This document shows, piece after piece, positions 48,463 through 60,415 of a stretch of 64,000 bases of DNA. The notes under the pieces are model-generated. The model was not told the origin of the DNA. It made no database searches and saw only the letters and a program-made list of their open reading frames with translations. The stretch is taken from positions 4,255,963 through 4,319,962 of the forward strand of contig NC_087382.1 in the NCBI RefSeq assembly GCF_963675165.1. Direction: 5' to 3'. Both the position numbers and the translations under genes were made by a program. This DNA comes from Halichondria panicea. Taxonomy: Eukaryota; Porifera; Demospongiae; Suberitida; Halichondriidae. Each line of letters opens with the position of its first letter. Positions within the stretch are counted from its first letter, which is position 1.

Positions 48463-48765
48463 ATTCTGAACAGGAAGGTACATGCATGCATCCTTGCATG
48501 TACTGTATTATAGTACATGTAAGAGGAAATGTGGTTTACTATAATTATTATGATCCGACCAATAATCTGTATTGTGTGATTTGTAGGAATACGCACTTTA
48601 ACGCAGTGTATATATATAATGTGCACTACACTTAAAATACATACACAACCAATCTCCTATAATTATGCGCGGGGACAATATTTTACAACACAAGTGTTAG
48701 CAATCATGCACAAAAAGGCTGGTGGTGTCAGAGGGTATGGCAATGGGTGCGCTCAACCATGCATA

Positions 48766-50720
48766 TGGGTCATTCCATATCAATTCAACGAAATTTAAAA
48801 CGTGACGTCTTCAGAATTGCACGAAACTTGGTACATGTGTGAGGAATGGTATGATAACATCTCAGAAAAAATGTTGGGTTTGTAAACAATATGGCTTCTA
48901 AGATTAAGTTAATTAAAAAATGCAGAATTTCCCCACTTTTAGAAACTGGCTGCTGTTAGTTAAACTGTAACTTTCTAACCATTAACATTCAAGACTAAGA
49001 ATGTATATCATCTTGTTGCTCAAGAAATTCTGCATCATTTGGCATGTTGTATGGCTTTACTCGATAAAGTTTGGGTATTCCATCTAATTAGTGTTCTTTG
49101 AAGTCTGGCTTCTCAAAAAAACGCTGTTTTTTTCCTGTACTTTTTTGAGTATCATGTTCCTTATACAATTCTCTTGAAGTGTGACAAGTTTGATTCTGGG
49201 ATTCCAATGGGATCATGAGATATGTTGTGGGATGTAGTGTGATATTTGGGCAATATTTGTGGTTTTAGAGAATAAACAGTCCTTAAAAAAATGTTGCAAA
49301 GCTTTCTGCATTCCCAATTGTTACTGTGCACTTTTCCTTAGTAAGTAAGCTGTGTGTGAGGCCCTTTGTTGTGGCAATATTGCAATTAGCAATATAATTT
49401 ATCGTAGGTTTTAAGTTGATGAGCGACATTACCTACGTTCAAGCTAACAATTGTACGTTTTAGTTGTAGCAATGGTGATTTCATAGCATAAAAGTTCATA
49501 AAAGTTAAAACATTAGCATTAACATTTAAAAACATTAACAAGCCTAGCCCAAATGTTTGGTCAGTATTTCTGATGCAGCTTTAATCTCCTTTTTGGATAA
49601 ATTCGACCTGTTCTGATTTGATGATCAATCGTTTAAAAAAATAAAATCATGTAGGCAACGTATAAAATTATCTATTTCTGAGGCTGGGATACTTGAATAA
49701 GCTGCATTATGGCCCGTGAGGGTAAAGAAATTGCATACAACTAGTGAGTTGTGTGGTTTTACTTGGAAAACACCCTAGCTAACCACCCATTTTTTTTGCA
49801 AACCAATTACGAAATATTCTCTGGTGGCATTTCAGTTTCTACTGAGATTACTCAGTGTCCATCTTCTGACTGCAGTACTATACTGTATCAGTAGCTAGAG
49901 ATGGTTCAAATAATTTATGATGTGTGTAGTTTGCATGTGTCTGGAATCGTTTGAGAAAACAAGAAATTATTGTTCAAGATGATGCTGCTCTCTCTCAAAT
50001 GGCTGATATGCTTGTCGCCGCTCAATCAAATAGCTGGCGTGGTGTCAGTATTATTTTGCTGCTCGTATGGTCGCTGTAAACTTGTTTTAGCTATCAGTCG
50101 GTTTACAGTTCCTCGGCTGAAAATGTCACTCGGCCGAAAGTTCGAATTCTTCCTTGTGATAACATAAGTTCAGGAAAGTTAGCACACATGTTTTAGGTAC
50201 ATTACACAACAAAGAAGGACTGTTTATTCTCTGAAACCACAAATATTGCCCAAATCACACTACATCCCACAACATATCTCATGATCCCATTGGAATTCCA
50301 AAACCAAACTTGTCACACTTCAAGAGAATGGTATGAGGAACATGATACACAAAAAATTACAGGGAAAAAACAGCGCTTTTCGAGAAGTCAGAGTTCGAAG
50401 GATACTAATTAGATGCAATACCTAAAATTTTTAAGTGAAGCTGTACAACATACCAAATGATGCGGAATTTCTTAGGCAACAAGATGATATACATTCTTAG
50501 TCTTGAATGTTAATGGTTAGAAGGTTACAGTTTAACTAACAGCAGCCAGTTTCTAAAAGTGGAGAATTTCTGCATTTTTTTATCTCAGAAGCCATATTGT
50601 TTACAAACCCAAAATTTTTTCTGATATGTTACCATACCATTCCTCACACATGTACCAAGTTTCGTGGATTTCTGAAGACGTCATGTTTTAAATTTCGTTG
50701 AATTGATATGGAATGACCCG
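48766..50720. mobile_element. 1955-bp element with about 510-bp terminal inverted repeats and TA target site
   Basis: The left arm 48766-49284 is the inverse of the right arm 50215-50720 with scattered differences. Ends are YGGGTCATTCCATATCAATT and the inverse. Flanks read GCATA and TATCGTAGAC. Related sequences without the element (near 18790 and 30655) show an uninterrupted GCATATCG or CATCTCGTAGAC, consistent with a TA duplication. The roughly 930-bp core has one 65-codon open frame (49970-50167) that I do not recognise, so this is probably non-autonomous. Confidence 0.75.
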
Positions 50721-51493
50721 TATCGTAGACTCAATTAAGGGGCCATAACATAATTATTATACTCGGCAGTGGCGTAGGCAGAGGGGGACTGACGGGGCTA
50801 GAGCCCTCCCCCTTTTATGCTCCATCATGAACTCTATTGTGATCTGTCAATCTATTCCGTACTGTTCTGCATGCATAGTTACTAGAATGATGTCATGCAA
50901 TTGAAATGCATGTGGGAAGGGTTATCTAATTTGCATGCTGACTGCTGAGAAATTCAGTGCCCTATAATGAGCCCTGCCCTTCCAAAAATCCTGGCGATAT
51001 GCCACTGCTCGGATTGACTAACTTGCTGCCCACACGTACTATAACACTAACACTATTCACAAAACACTGTACAAATGTATTCACAGACTGATGATGAATA
51101 TACAGTTCAGGAAGATGCACTGCACACGGTTGAGCGCTATGAATATTGACTGCATATTCTGCATGTACACAACTAGGTATCCAGTAGCAACAAGCTCCAC
51201 CCACCATTTCGTCCACTATCTCCTGAGCAAGGTATTGCTCACTGGGCGGAGTAGCTCAGCTTCATTGGGGACGCCTACAGGCACATAAATTATAGGTATA
51301 CAACACATCAGTATAAAATTATACACATGCAACCTGTCTGGTCATAATTATATAGAGGTGTGAAGGTGTTATAATAAATACATTTGCTGTGCGTTTTGAA
51401 TTTCGTTTCTGGGGAAACAACATTCTTTCGATAATCTTTGACTTAGTGATGTGACAGTATTCAGAGTCCTGTTAACGATCAGTATACTGTATA

Positions 51494-51673
51494 GCGGGTA
51501 ATTTTCGTGGGGTAAAAATTCGAAAATGGTGGTTTTCGTGAGTAAACATTTCGTTTAGTCTCGTTTCCTGCACTGCATTCATATGTTCCAGTAAGCCACG
51601 CCTACGTTAAAATTTTGTGGAGGTCAGCTTGCCCACGAAATTAACGAGTTTTTACCCCACAAAAATTATCCAC
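51494..51673. mobile_element. 180-bp TA-flanked MITE
   Basis: The inverted ends GCGGGTAATTTTCGTGGGGT and ACCCCACAAAAATTATCCAC lie between TA dinucleotides. A half copy lies at about 60990-61096. Confidence 0.6.
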
Positions 51674-52999
51674 TATATACGGTACACATTATTGAAAGTG
51701 CATGTGCAGCAGGTACTGTGATGAATACATTAGCACACAGTAAAAACGAACATAAATTTCTGTCATTTAAACTAAAATACGATGATGCATCTATAAGTGT
51801 TTTTGCTGTGCAGTGCCTTTGAATTTAGTCTTCTAGGAAGACGGAATTCTTTGGGTAGTCCTATCCTATAGTTGATAGTATTCAGAGTCCTTTGTGAGTT
51901 GATACACCTCTTTTGACTCAAAAACAGCAAAGTGGGACCAATATTTTGCTTTGACACCATTCCAATCTCATTATGGGTATATATATACTGAACATAAGTA
52001 TCAGTCCTAAGCAAAAACCTGGCTTTTTAATCTAACATGTGGACACGCACGAGTTGCATATACTCAGATCGACATAGTGACATACCCTGAGGTCGTCTCC
52101 CTGGACCATGAGCACCCAGAACATCTCAAACAAGGACACCTCTCCCTCTCTCTTACCACCGTGGTTAGGACCTGTACGGAGACAGTGGGTGGAGAGACAG
52201 ACTCAGTATCATATACACTGTACACCATACACTTATTCAATCAGTGCATAATACATGGATATACTCAGTGTCACTATCATAATGAAAGGCATAACTGCAT
52301 GTCATGCATACATATACAGGCACATCTGTTTGACATTGAGAATGCATGCTATTCATTTTGCATACCCATGCATGCATGCACACGTAACTATACTCAAATT
52401 ATTACCTTCCATAGTAACATAACCTGTGTCACCTCTCAGTATCAAGTACAAATATTGCATGCTCACAGCTGTATATCATAATTATACACATTGGGAGAAT
52501 TTAAATTGAGATGTGCATGTAAAGCTGTACCATATAAATTATAATACATGCATGTATGATGATTGTGTGCATCTAAAATCTTTTATGAGACTGACAACTT
52601 TAGATGCACATGCACATACAAGAGACCACAGTCATATATAACTAAATTCAAAAGGCACAGCAAATGTATTATAGCACCTACATTAGAATTTCGTAAATCT
52701 TGCAACGTGTATCACATGACACCTGAAGTACAGTCAACACTGACTATAATTATTGCACAAACATTTCTTTATAAGTAGCAATATATAGTAAAATTATACT
52801 GACCTTTAACACATGCTGTGCACCACTAGTACTGCGTGTTATGTTGTATCTTTGATCTATAGCATTGACAGTATTCAATGTTTGTGATTAGTGTCAGGTG
52901 CTATGATGAATACATATCTGTGCCATTGAATTTAAGTATTCTGGAAAGATGATAGTATTCACATAGTGCTTTGTGAGTTAATACACCCCCTTTTGACTC

Positions 53000-53640
53000 C
53001 AACTATTAGCTAATTATTAAGTTGTTAATTGTGTACACAACCAAGATGGGATAATTATATTGGCTCAGTATACTATCAGAGTAGGTATGACAGGCGCGGT
53101 GCAGTTCAGGCAGGCGATTATCCTTTGATTGGCAATAATTATCCGCCCACGCCCCGCCCACATCGTATGTTTTTTGCTGAAAGTAATCAGAGGCTAATTG
53201 CTTGAGCTGCACCGCGCATGCCTGTCGGACCTCCTCTGGTATACTATACGCCTCGAGGGCAAAGGGTATCCTGATACAGTCTAGGTGGTTCATTATCTTG
53301 TAGATCTGGCAGCATGTCAGGAGTCTACGACGATCCTCAAGGGATAGCCAGGATAGTATTTTCGGCAATTGTCGTACGATTTGTTCCAGCAGTAATTAGC
53401 TCTGTTCCATTTCGCTTCTATCCATCGAGCTGCTCGCTTTTAAACATTTTCTAGTTTAGTAGTGTTCATCTTAGTGTGGGGTGACCACACAGGGGCTGAA
53501 TACTCAAGGTGTGGCCTGACCAAGGCTGAAAACGCTCTTGATTTTGCTGTTTTCGATGAGTGGTGGAGGTTTCTTCTGAGGAGATTCAGGATCTTAGTGG
53601 CTTGTGCTTTTGCTCCTCTTCCCCACTTCCCACACCCACA
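53000..53640 (-). pseudogene. LINE reverse transcriptase fragment, interrupted
   Basis: The minus strand reads KSRAFSALVRPHLEYSAPVW in one frame, a stop after TTKLENV, KRAARWIEAKWNR, then in a shifted frame LSWLSLEDRRRLLTCCQIYK. This is the thumb/C-terminal pattern of non-LTR retrotransposon reverse transcriptases. Stops and shifts make it dead. Confidence 0.7.
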
Positions 53641-53870
53641 CTTTATGTATGTCGTTAGGAAGGGAAATGGGATGACTGTGGTACCAACCAACCAATTAAC
53701 TCCAGCAACATCTGTTCCTGGATCTGGGTAGGTAAAGATCATCCAAATTAGAAATAAAAAGTTAGAAGTAAGAGCAATGGTAAGGGTCCTCATTCACAAA
53801 AGTGTAACTTGCATTGGCTCAGCGCTCAGTTATCTCCTCAAAATCGCTGAGATCACATCGGCACAAAAGT

Positions 53871-55928
53871 ACTTTTCTAGTGCTTCCAGACAAGACCTCT
53901 TCATCTCCTGATGTTATTCTTGTACTGAAAAGAAAATTTCATTATACATTTATAATGAGAGGGGTCAGGCGGGAGACTGTGGTACATGTACCACCCTGCA
54001 TCTGATTTTGGACCAGGGGATTGAGACAAAGCATTACAATTAAGCTTATCATGTGATGTTCTACAGCTAAAAATGACTGCGGTCATGTGACTGTACTTTG
54101 AATGTGCAGTTATTGCACTGAAATGGTTCATCACTAGTTGTTCACCTAACCGTTATAAAAGCGAAAACTCGGCCCTGGGATCGAGGCTAATCTCATCATG
54201 TCAACATGCATCCTCCAGCCATCTCAAAAATGCTAAAAACTAGCTTGACACAAGTTTTACAGGGTTTTAATTCATGATCACCTTTATCTAGCTATGCTAG
54301 CTGGTACATAGTTAGGGGTTAGTAGATTATGCTAGCATAATTTTGAGCATAATAGGCAAATTTTTTGATGAGAATTATGCTAGCATAATAGGCACATTTA
54401 TAACAATTATGAGAATAATAGGCAGGTTTTGGAAATACAGGTCAGTACGAATCATAGTATAAACATTCGTAGGCCTGATGGAAGTACTGGTGGATAATTA
54501 TCTCCTTAATTGGCATTCTACATTATAGTGCAAATAGATAGAGTCGTGTGGCCATTATTTATAGTTTGATGTTACTTGCATGTGCGACAACATGGGGTCT
54601 ATGTTCAGTTGTGCTTTGGAGGGAATGATGTGGGAATAATACTAGGCAATTTGAAAAGAATAATAGGCTGTTAACTTGAGCATAAAAGAATAGCATAATA
54701 TATATAGGCAATATCTCGAGCATAATCTACCAACCCCTATACATGCATGGTGCACTCGATAATGCTCTCGGTTGAGTAATGCATTTGCTACGCTCGTGTA
54801 TTACGAGCCTCATGCACACGTTATAATTAAAGCTAGAAAATCTATATAAGAACTGCAGAACACAGATCTGTATATAGGCCAGGACAAAGATATATGATTG
54901 CGGTCGTAGATGCATCATTAGATCTCACTGCACTGATTCTATATTACGCTCCATTTTCTTTAACTCCAGTTGTGTTGAAAGGTAAATATTTTTGAGAGTA
55001 CTATGATCATGTAATTGGCTGGTGATCCCCTGTAATAATTATAAGAGAGTGAAGAAAAAATGAAAATTAGACGTATTTCTGGTATAAATAATCTCTATTA
55101 GTCAGAGTGATGAACTTAATTATATTACAGCAGTAAGAATCACAATCTATATAATATTATAGCCTCACGTATTTTAATCGGCCTTGAATCGCGGCTAGCA
55201 TGATACATGCATGCATGCACAGTCTATTTAATTTGATGATCTTCGATAAAATTGGCCAAATCGCCAAATTAAAACGCCCACAGTTAGGACCTGCACAACA
55301 TGTAGTGTATATATAGTTGTTAATATGTTGCCTCCAAAATTTGGGTATAAAATTATAATACTGCACATGCAATAATTATTGTAAATTGTTACGTTTCAAT
55401 GAACTGAATTCTGAGTTTTTTTCTGCTTTGATTCCAAGAATTAAATTCAAAGCACAACAAATGTACTAACATAAAAGGCATGGCCTAGGAGTGTTTCAGA
55501 TTCCGATATAAGCAGTCAAACCATTTTAACTATATATATATGCGGTAATGGGTACCCTGCGGTAATTACACTCTTTGTTTGTATTACTGTTGCGTTCAAC
55601 AAACTCAATTCCTGCCTTTAAATTTAATATAATAGAAGCAGGTCAGTTTACAATTCAGCAATAATCCCCATGCACACAACCTAATATGCATCGATTCAAC
55701 ACAGTTCATAATTCTCATAATAATTATGATATCGTATAATACACAACTTAAAAACTGAAATGAAAGTATATCATAAACCACATGATTGTATACCTGACAG
55801 CTATTATAGCTAGTTATGATTGTGCATGCATTATGAAGTAGCAAACACGCATGCAGATGTTTTTCAGTTGAAATTGATGTGAATAATTATTGTGCTTATA
55901 ATTGTATTCTGTCTGTGTGTGCTTCATT
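53871..55928. other. Intergenic, remnants only
   Basis: An inverted copy of the 1674-1727 repeat (about 54142-54190), a truncated foldback near 55163-55198, and sequence shared with 20.5-20.8 kb. 55620-55870 lies downstream of gene I and is repeated at about 59700-59925. Confidence 0.45.
54921..55025 (-). pseudogene. Remnant of a receptor tail exon
   Basis: The reverse strand shows YMIIVLSKIFTFQHNWSXK-like coding cut by a stop directly after the KENGA codons, resembling the tail exon of F. Only about 100 bp remain. Confidence 0.45.
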
Positions 55929-58900
55929 CTATGCACTTCCATGGGCCTCAGGTTCCACTCGGCTTCCAACAATTTCTTCATAGATGTGCTGTTCTTCATT
56001 GGAAGTGCAGCCATATGCGTCATTGATTCTTATTGATAAACTTATGCCATAGGCTCCATTTTCTTTCAGGTCTACGTCTTGATGAGGAGTGGTTTTTAAT
56101 CCTTGTTTTTTCATTAGCAAGAGTATTATGACCAGTGCAGCTGAAACTCCTGCATGCATAATATTATAATTAAAAAAGAAATATTGCCAATGTAATTAAG
56201 CTGCACCGTGCTAAATTAAACGTACCCAAAGCTAGAGCTACAGCAGGAGTTGTAGTAGAAATTGCAATTATCAGATCAGAATCTGCAATAGTGTATTGAT
56301 TGTGTTACATTGCATGTCTGCATGTGTATTATTTCACTGACAGTTTTACTATATACGATACGTATATTATATATTAGCTATAGCCCTATACTATGATATG
56401 TACGGACGTACGTGATAGGTGCATGTGTATAATAATTATTTATACCAGATTGTGCATTGCCATGTCTAGTTGTTACAGATCCACTGGTACTTGGCTCATC
56501 ATTCCCTGCACACAAATAATTATAGTACTAGTGTCATAATCATTATAGAGAATATTACTTATAATTATATACCTGTCACCAAACAACTCTGTGTCGATAA
56601 TATTAATTTCGTTATTGTTGCAAAATCGCCTTCCACCTGTGACATGTCCACTCCAGCAACATGTACTTCAACAAGGTAATCTTCATTACACTGTTTGATT
56701 CCACTGGCAGAAAAAGAAAAATTATAGGTCGTGTTATAAGTGCAGTTGGACACAAACTGTGTGAGTATGTTTTGGGGATCCAGAGATCCAGTAACATTAA
56801 CTGATATCTTGTAGCACAGCATGACATCAGAAGAAAGCATGAGAGGTGGTTGCCACGAGAGTGTTAGTGATTTCTCCTCAATATTAGCGATTACATCAGT
56901 TGGAGGACCAAGCCGATTGATAGCTGTATTGAAAGTGGATCTCTATGTAATATTATTTGAGCTACAACTGTTTGCATAGACCTTGCAAAATACTAAATCA
57001 TTCACTGCATTACCACATATTTGCTATATGCAAACAAATAGTATTGGGTACATTCACATTCATAAAAAGTAAGCAATGCATGAATTCAAGAAATAGACTA
57101 TACATGGAGAGTCATAGAACCGGGAGGATTTGAAGTGGAGAATGGTCTACCAACGCCTTATGCTGAGACTTGTGCTATACGAAAAATGTTTACGCTAAAG
57201 AGCCTAATAACTTGCTCACTGCGGTATACCGGTTTTGACCATCAAGTTCGAACACATTTCTCTACTAGATTAGCATCAAACAATATTTTGTGATCTGTTA
57301 GTGTTTAAGGTACTTCGTACTAACAGTTTCTTCAGCCTGAAACTTCAAGCCTCACCATAATTATGTGAGTTTCCATACCACCAAGAGTAGATAAAAGCAT
57401 CTACTCTTGATATAATTTATACCACCTTATACAGCAGGTATTTTTCGAGGGTCTACTCAAAAAGTACCCGTTATACAAGTTCTAGAAACCATCATTGCTC
57501 AGGACTGCATGTTGTTTGCATAGCAACATTGTATGGTGATTTTGTGGTTTTGTGGTAATGCAGTGAGCTGATTTAGTATTTTGCAAGGTCTATGCAAACA
57601 GCTGTATGAGTGCAACAAGCTGTTTATTGGCCCAATAGTAAGTAGATTGTGGTCAAGAGCTTTTAGGCCCGAGATCATTATCTACTATATATATATACCG
57701 GGCCAATAATTTAAACTGCTTGTGGCATGAATTGCCATGTATAATAACTACTTTTTTGCCTTAAAAACCATTTGCTGCATATAGAAATAGAAACCATAAC
57801 CACTCGCTGCGTAGATATGAAAAAAATTAGTGGCTGGAATTACTATAATAGTAACTGCATTGAAACAATGCATGCATGCATATAATACTGTCTATAGATA
57901 ATACGTCATATAGTACATTTACCATGCACATGCAGGAACCTCATTCAGTGTGCATGTACTATAAAAGCTGACAGTTTGGATGGAAAGTGTTATATAGCAT
58001 GGGAACTTCACTGAAAGGTCACATTTCTGTATGCCATATATACAGAACTGGCCACATGCAGTGCCAGCACTGGGCCGGAATGTAGGTAGGCAGCACTGGG
58101 CTAGTGTATAGGTACAGAATGTAGGTATAGGCAGCACTTTCTATGCCATATATTGGCACTGCTATTCCAAGGTCAAAAAAGGTATAATAAATATAATTAT
58201 ATAACATAATTTACCTGTCACAGAGCAATTCTGTATAGATGATATCGTTTCTGTTATTCTTGCAAAATCGCCTTCCACCTGTGCAAAGCTTACTCCAGCA
58301 ACGCTTACTTCAACAAAATAATCTCCATTGCACCGATTAATGCCAATGGAGGATAAAGAGAGTGTATAAGTTGTGTTATAGGTACAATTGGACACAAACT
58401 GTGTGAGTATGTTTTGAGGATCCCGAGATCCAGTGACATTAACTGATATCTTGTAGCAATTAGTATCAGAAGAAAGCATGAGAGGTGGTTGCCATGAGAG
58501 TGTTAGGGATTTCTCTTCAATAGCAGTATTAACATCAGTTGGAGGGCCAAGTCGATTGATAGCCGTAGCTGTATTGAATAATTGTATACAATTGATAATT
58601 AAAATGCATGGTGCATGCATGCATGGTTTGTATATATATATGTACCACGATTTATGCAATTACGATAACTTACTGTATCTGACAGTAAAATTGAACCGCT
58701 CTAGTTCTTCATCATTAAAAATGTCTTCCCTTCGTACTATGCATTGAATTGAAATTTCAAGACTACTAAACACACCAAAGTTCTCAATGAATACAGTTGT
58801 ATGTCGGTTTCTGTTAGTCTCATCAGGTCTTACATATACTATGTTAAGGCCTGGACTAGCAGTACTGCTCTGAACACAATTTCTTCCCCCGCTGTCAAAC

Positions 58901-59586
58901 CTAAATCCATGGGCACAGCCACATTCTGCTGTCACAAAGACTCTCGCTCCTTCTTTAGCAAGGCATGTTACAAATAGAATAGGATTATCAACTCCAATGA
59001 TTTGATTCACAATTTCCATAGGAGGGCAAAGTTTCAGGTCTGCAATTGTGTTAAAAATTGCTATACATGACATGGCGTGATAAAGTTTCAGGTCTGAAAT
59101 AATTGAAAGAACCTATAAAAGCTGCACTGACATGCATGCACGCATGCATGAATGCTACCATTTATATAATATCATGCAGAATTAATAATATTCATCAAAT
59201 GAGCAAATGGACCGTATAAATGGTCATCGGTGTTACCGGCACAATTAAAGAGAGACCGAGACCAACTAAATTACTATATGACTCACTCTGCTGAGTCCCT
59301 CCTGATCCCTGCTGACAATAATTTGTAGACTTATTTGTCCCACCAGTAAAACCAATCAGTTCATTTTCATTGCACATCAACTCTTGTCCATGCACAGTCA
59401 AAACGCAAACTAGATCTATATATACCTGCATGTAAGCAACTAATTATTGGCTATAGTCTATATAATTTATACAGATCTACACATTTGAACAGACGCAGTA
59501 TGCAAGGCTACACCGTGACATAAACTATACATTTAACTGACCGCAGTAAAAAGTAGTAGATCTAGCAGAATCATAAAGGTTGCCAT
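55929..59586 (-). CDS. Receptor-like gene I: signal - D module - FN3 - FN3 - short stalk - membrane span - YEEI tail (530 aa)
   Basis: Eight exons join without a break: 59542-59586 (MATFMILLDLLLFTA), 59287-59425 (GQELMCNENELIGFTG), 58674-59039 (LCPPMEIVNQIIGVD; LNIVYVRPDETNRNRHTTVF), 58215-58568 (FN3; LTLSWQPPLMLSSD), 56573-56923 (FN3; YLVEVHVAGVDMSQVEG), 56446-56505 (stalk STSGSVTTRHGNAQS), 56226-56282 and 55929-56149. The first intron is phase 0, all others phase 1. The two FN3 exons are close relatives, so one probably arose by exon duplication. The tail reads KENGAYGISLSIRINDAYGC and then EEQHIYEEIVGSR. A 640-bp MITE sits in the intron between the FN3 exons. It combines the front of G with the middle of D/F, the clearest case of exon shuffling in the cluster. 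Confidence 0.87.
56965..57604. mobile_element. 640-bp TA-flanked MITE, copy 2
   Basis: The same family as 17419-18052, inserted in reverse orientation. The ends CAACTGTTTGCATAGACC and inverse lie between TA dinucleotides. Located in an intron of gene I. Confidence 0.75.
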
Positions 59587-60118
59587 TATCCTTTATAGAG
59601 ATCAATCTAGCTATAATTATTATAATGACATGCAGTATTAATTTTGTCCAGACCTATATGTATATAGCCTTATATAGCCTCGAATCCATGCAGGCCGATT
59701 AAGCAGGCTTTACAATTCAGATAATCCCCATGCATGCATGCATGCACACAACTGTCATAATTATTATACACTGCATATATTATACAGTTCATAATTCTCA
59801 TAATAATTATGATTGTCGTATACACAACTTAAAAACTGAAATGAAAGTATCATAAACCACATGTACCTGACAGCTATAGTTATGATTGTGCATGAAAAAC
59901 ACAGATATTTTTCAGTTGAAAATTATTAGAAGTGTGGGTGACTCTGAGTGCTTCTTCAATAAGGTATATTAGCAACATTTCTGAACATTATTCCGTTTCG
60001 TGAGATATCCATGCAGGTGCAAAGCGAGTTAATTAAAATTCTCTTGAAGTTGTGTGTATAATCAGATTGCAAACTATAGGAGAGCGGTGTCGTTGGCATA
60101 CATTGTAATGCATGCTAG
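59587..60118. other. 5' flank of gene I; copy of a receptor 3' flank
   Basis: 59700-59925 repeats 55620-55870, the sequence downstream of the tail exon of gene I. This is what a head-to-tail duplication of receptor genes would leave; the second gene itself is not present here. Another GCCTCGAATCC repeat end lies at about 59675. Confidence 0.5.
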
Positions 60119-60415
60119 TCAGTGACACACAGTTGACAGCCTTGTCAGAAAGACTATATAGGGTCGGCCAAGAGTTGACCCCTGAGGGACCCCCGAAATC
60201 ACTTGGTATAGGAGGCTTGATTCTACACCATCAAGAACAACTAGCTCAGCCTTCCAGATAAATCCATTGGTGACATGAATGCCAATTTGTTTTAGTTTGT
60301 CTAGCTGCAAGGGATATAACCCTTTCCCGGTCAGCCGCACACAATCTGCAACCTGGAACAGTTCCATCACTTTAGTTTGCATCACTTTAGTTTGCATCTG
60401 AGCCCAACCCACCAA
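60119..60415 (-). pseudogene. LINE reverse transcriptase fragment (GVPQGS motif)
   Basis: The minus strand reads GVESSLLYQVISGVPQGSTL, the conserved reverse-transcriptase block with VPQGS. It loses the expected continuation after LG. Only about 100 codons remain. Confidence 0.65.

Larger units (their letters stand above)
51196..53870 (-). pseudogene. MPND-type gene fragments (copy epsilon), frameshifted JAMM exon
   Basis: About 53826-53870 (ADVISAILRR then a stop), JAMM exon remnant about 53640-53735, FEMFW block about 52095-52175, SPMKL exon about 51196-51272 (reads SPMKLSYSAQ then TGA). In the JAMM exon GAACAGATGTTG and the HSHP-coding bases are recognisable, but four extra bases (a GGTT-type expansion) shift GWYHSHP out of frame. 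A LINE fragment interrupts it on the left at 53000-53640. Confidence 0.6.

Noticed and set aside
49970..50167. 65-codon frame as the transposase of the 1955-bp element
   Set aside because: Too short, with no catalytic motif recognisable. Kept only as an unknown frame.
53462..53731. Plus-strand 89-codon frame
   Set aside because: Antisense of the LINE reverse-transcriptase fragment on the minus strand.
21714..59586. ITAM or ITIM motifs in the receptor tails
   Set aside because: The tyrosine contexts (AYGI/VS, AYGC, IYEEI) do not meet the paired YxxL/I spacing of an ITAM or the [ILVS]xYxx[ILV] of an ITIM. Only the YEEI-type SH2 site and NPxY are supported.
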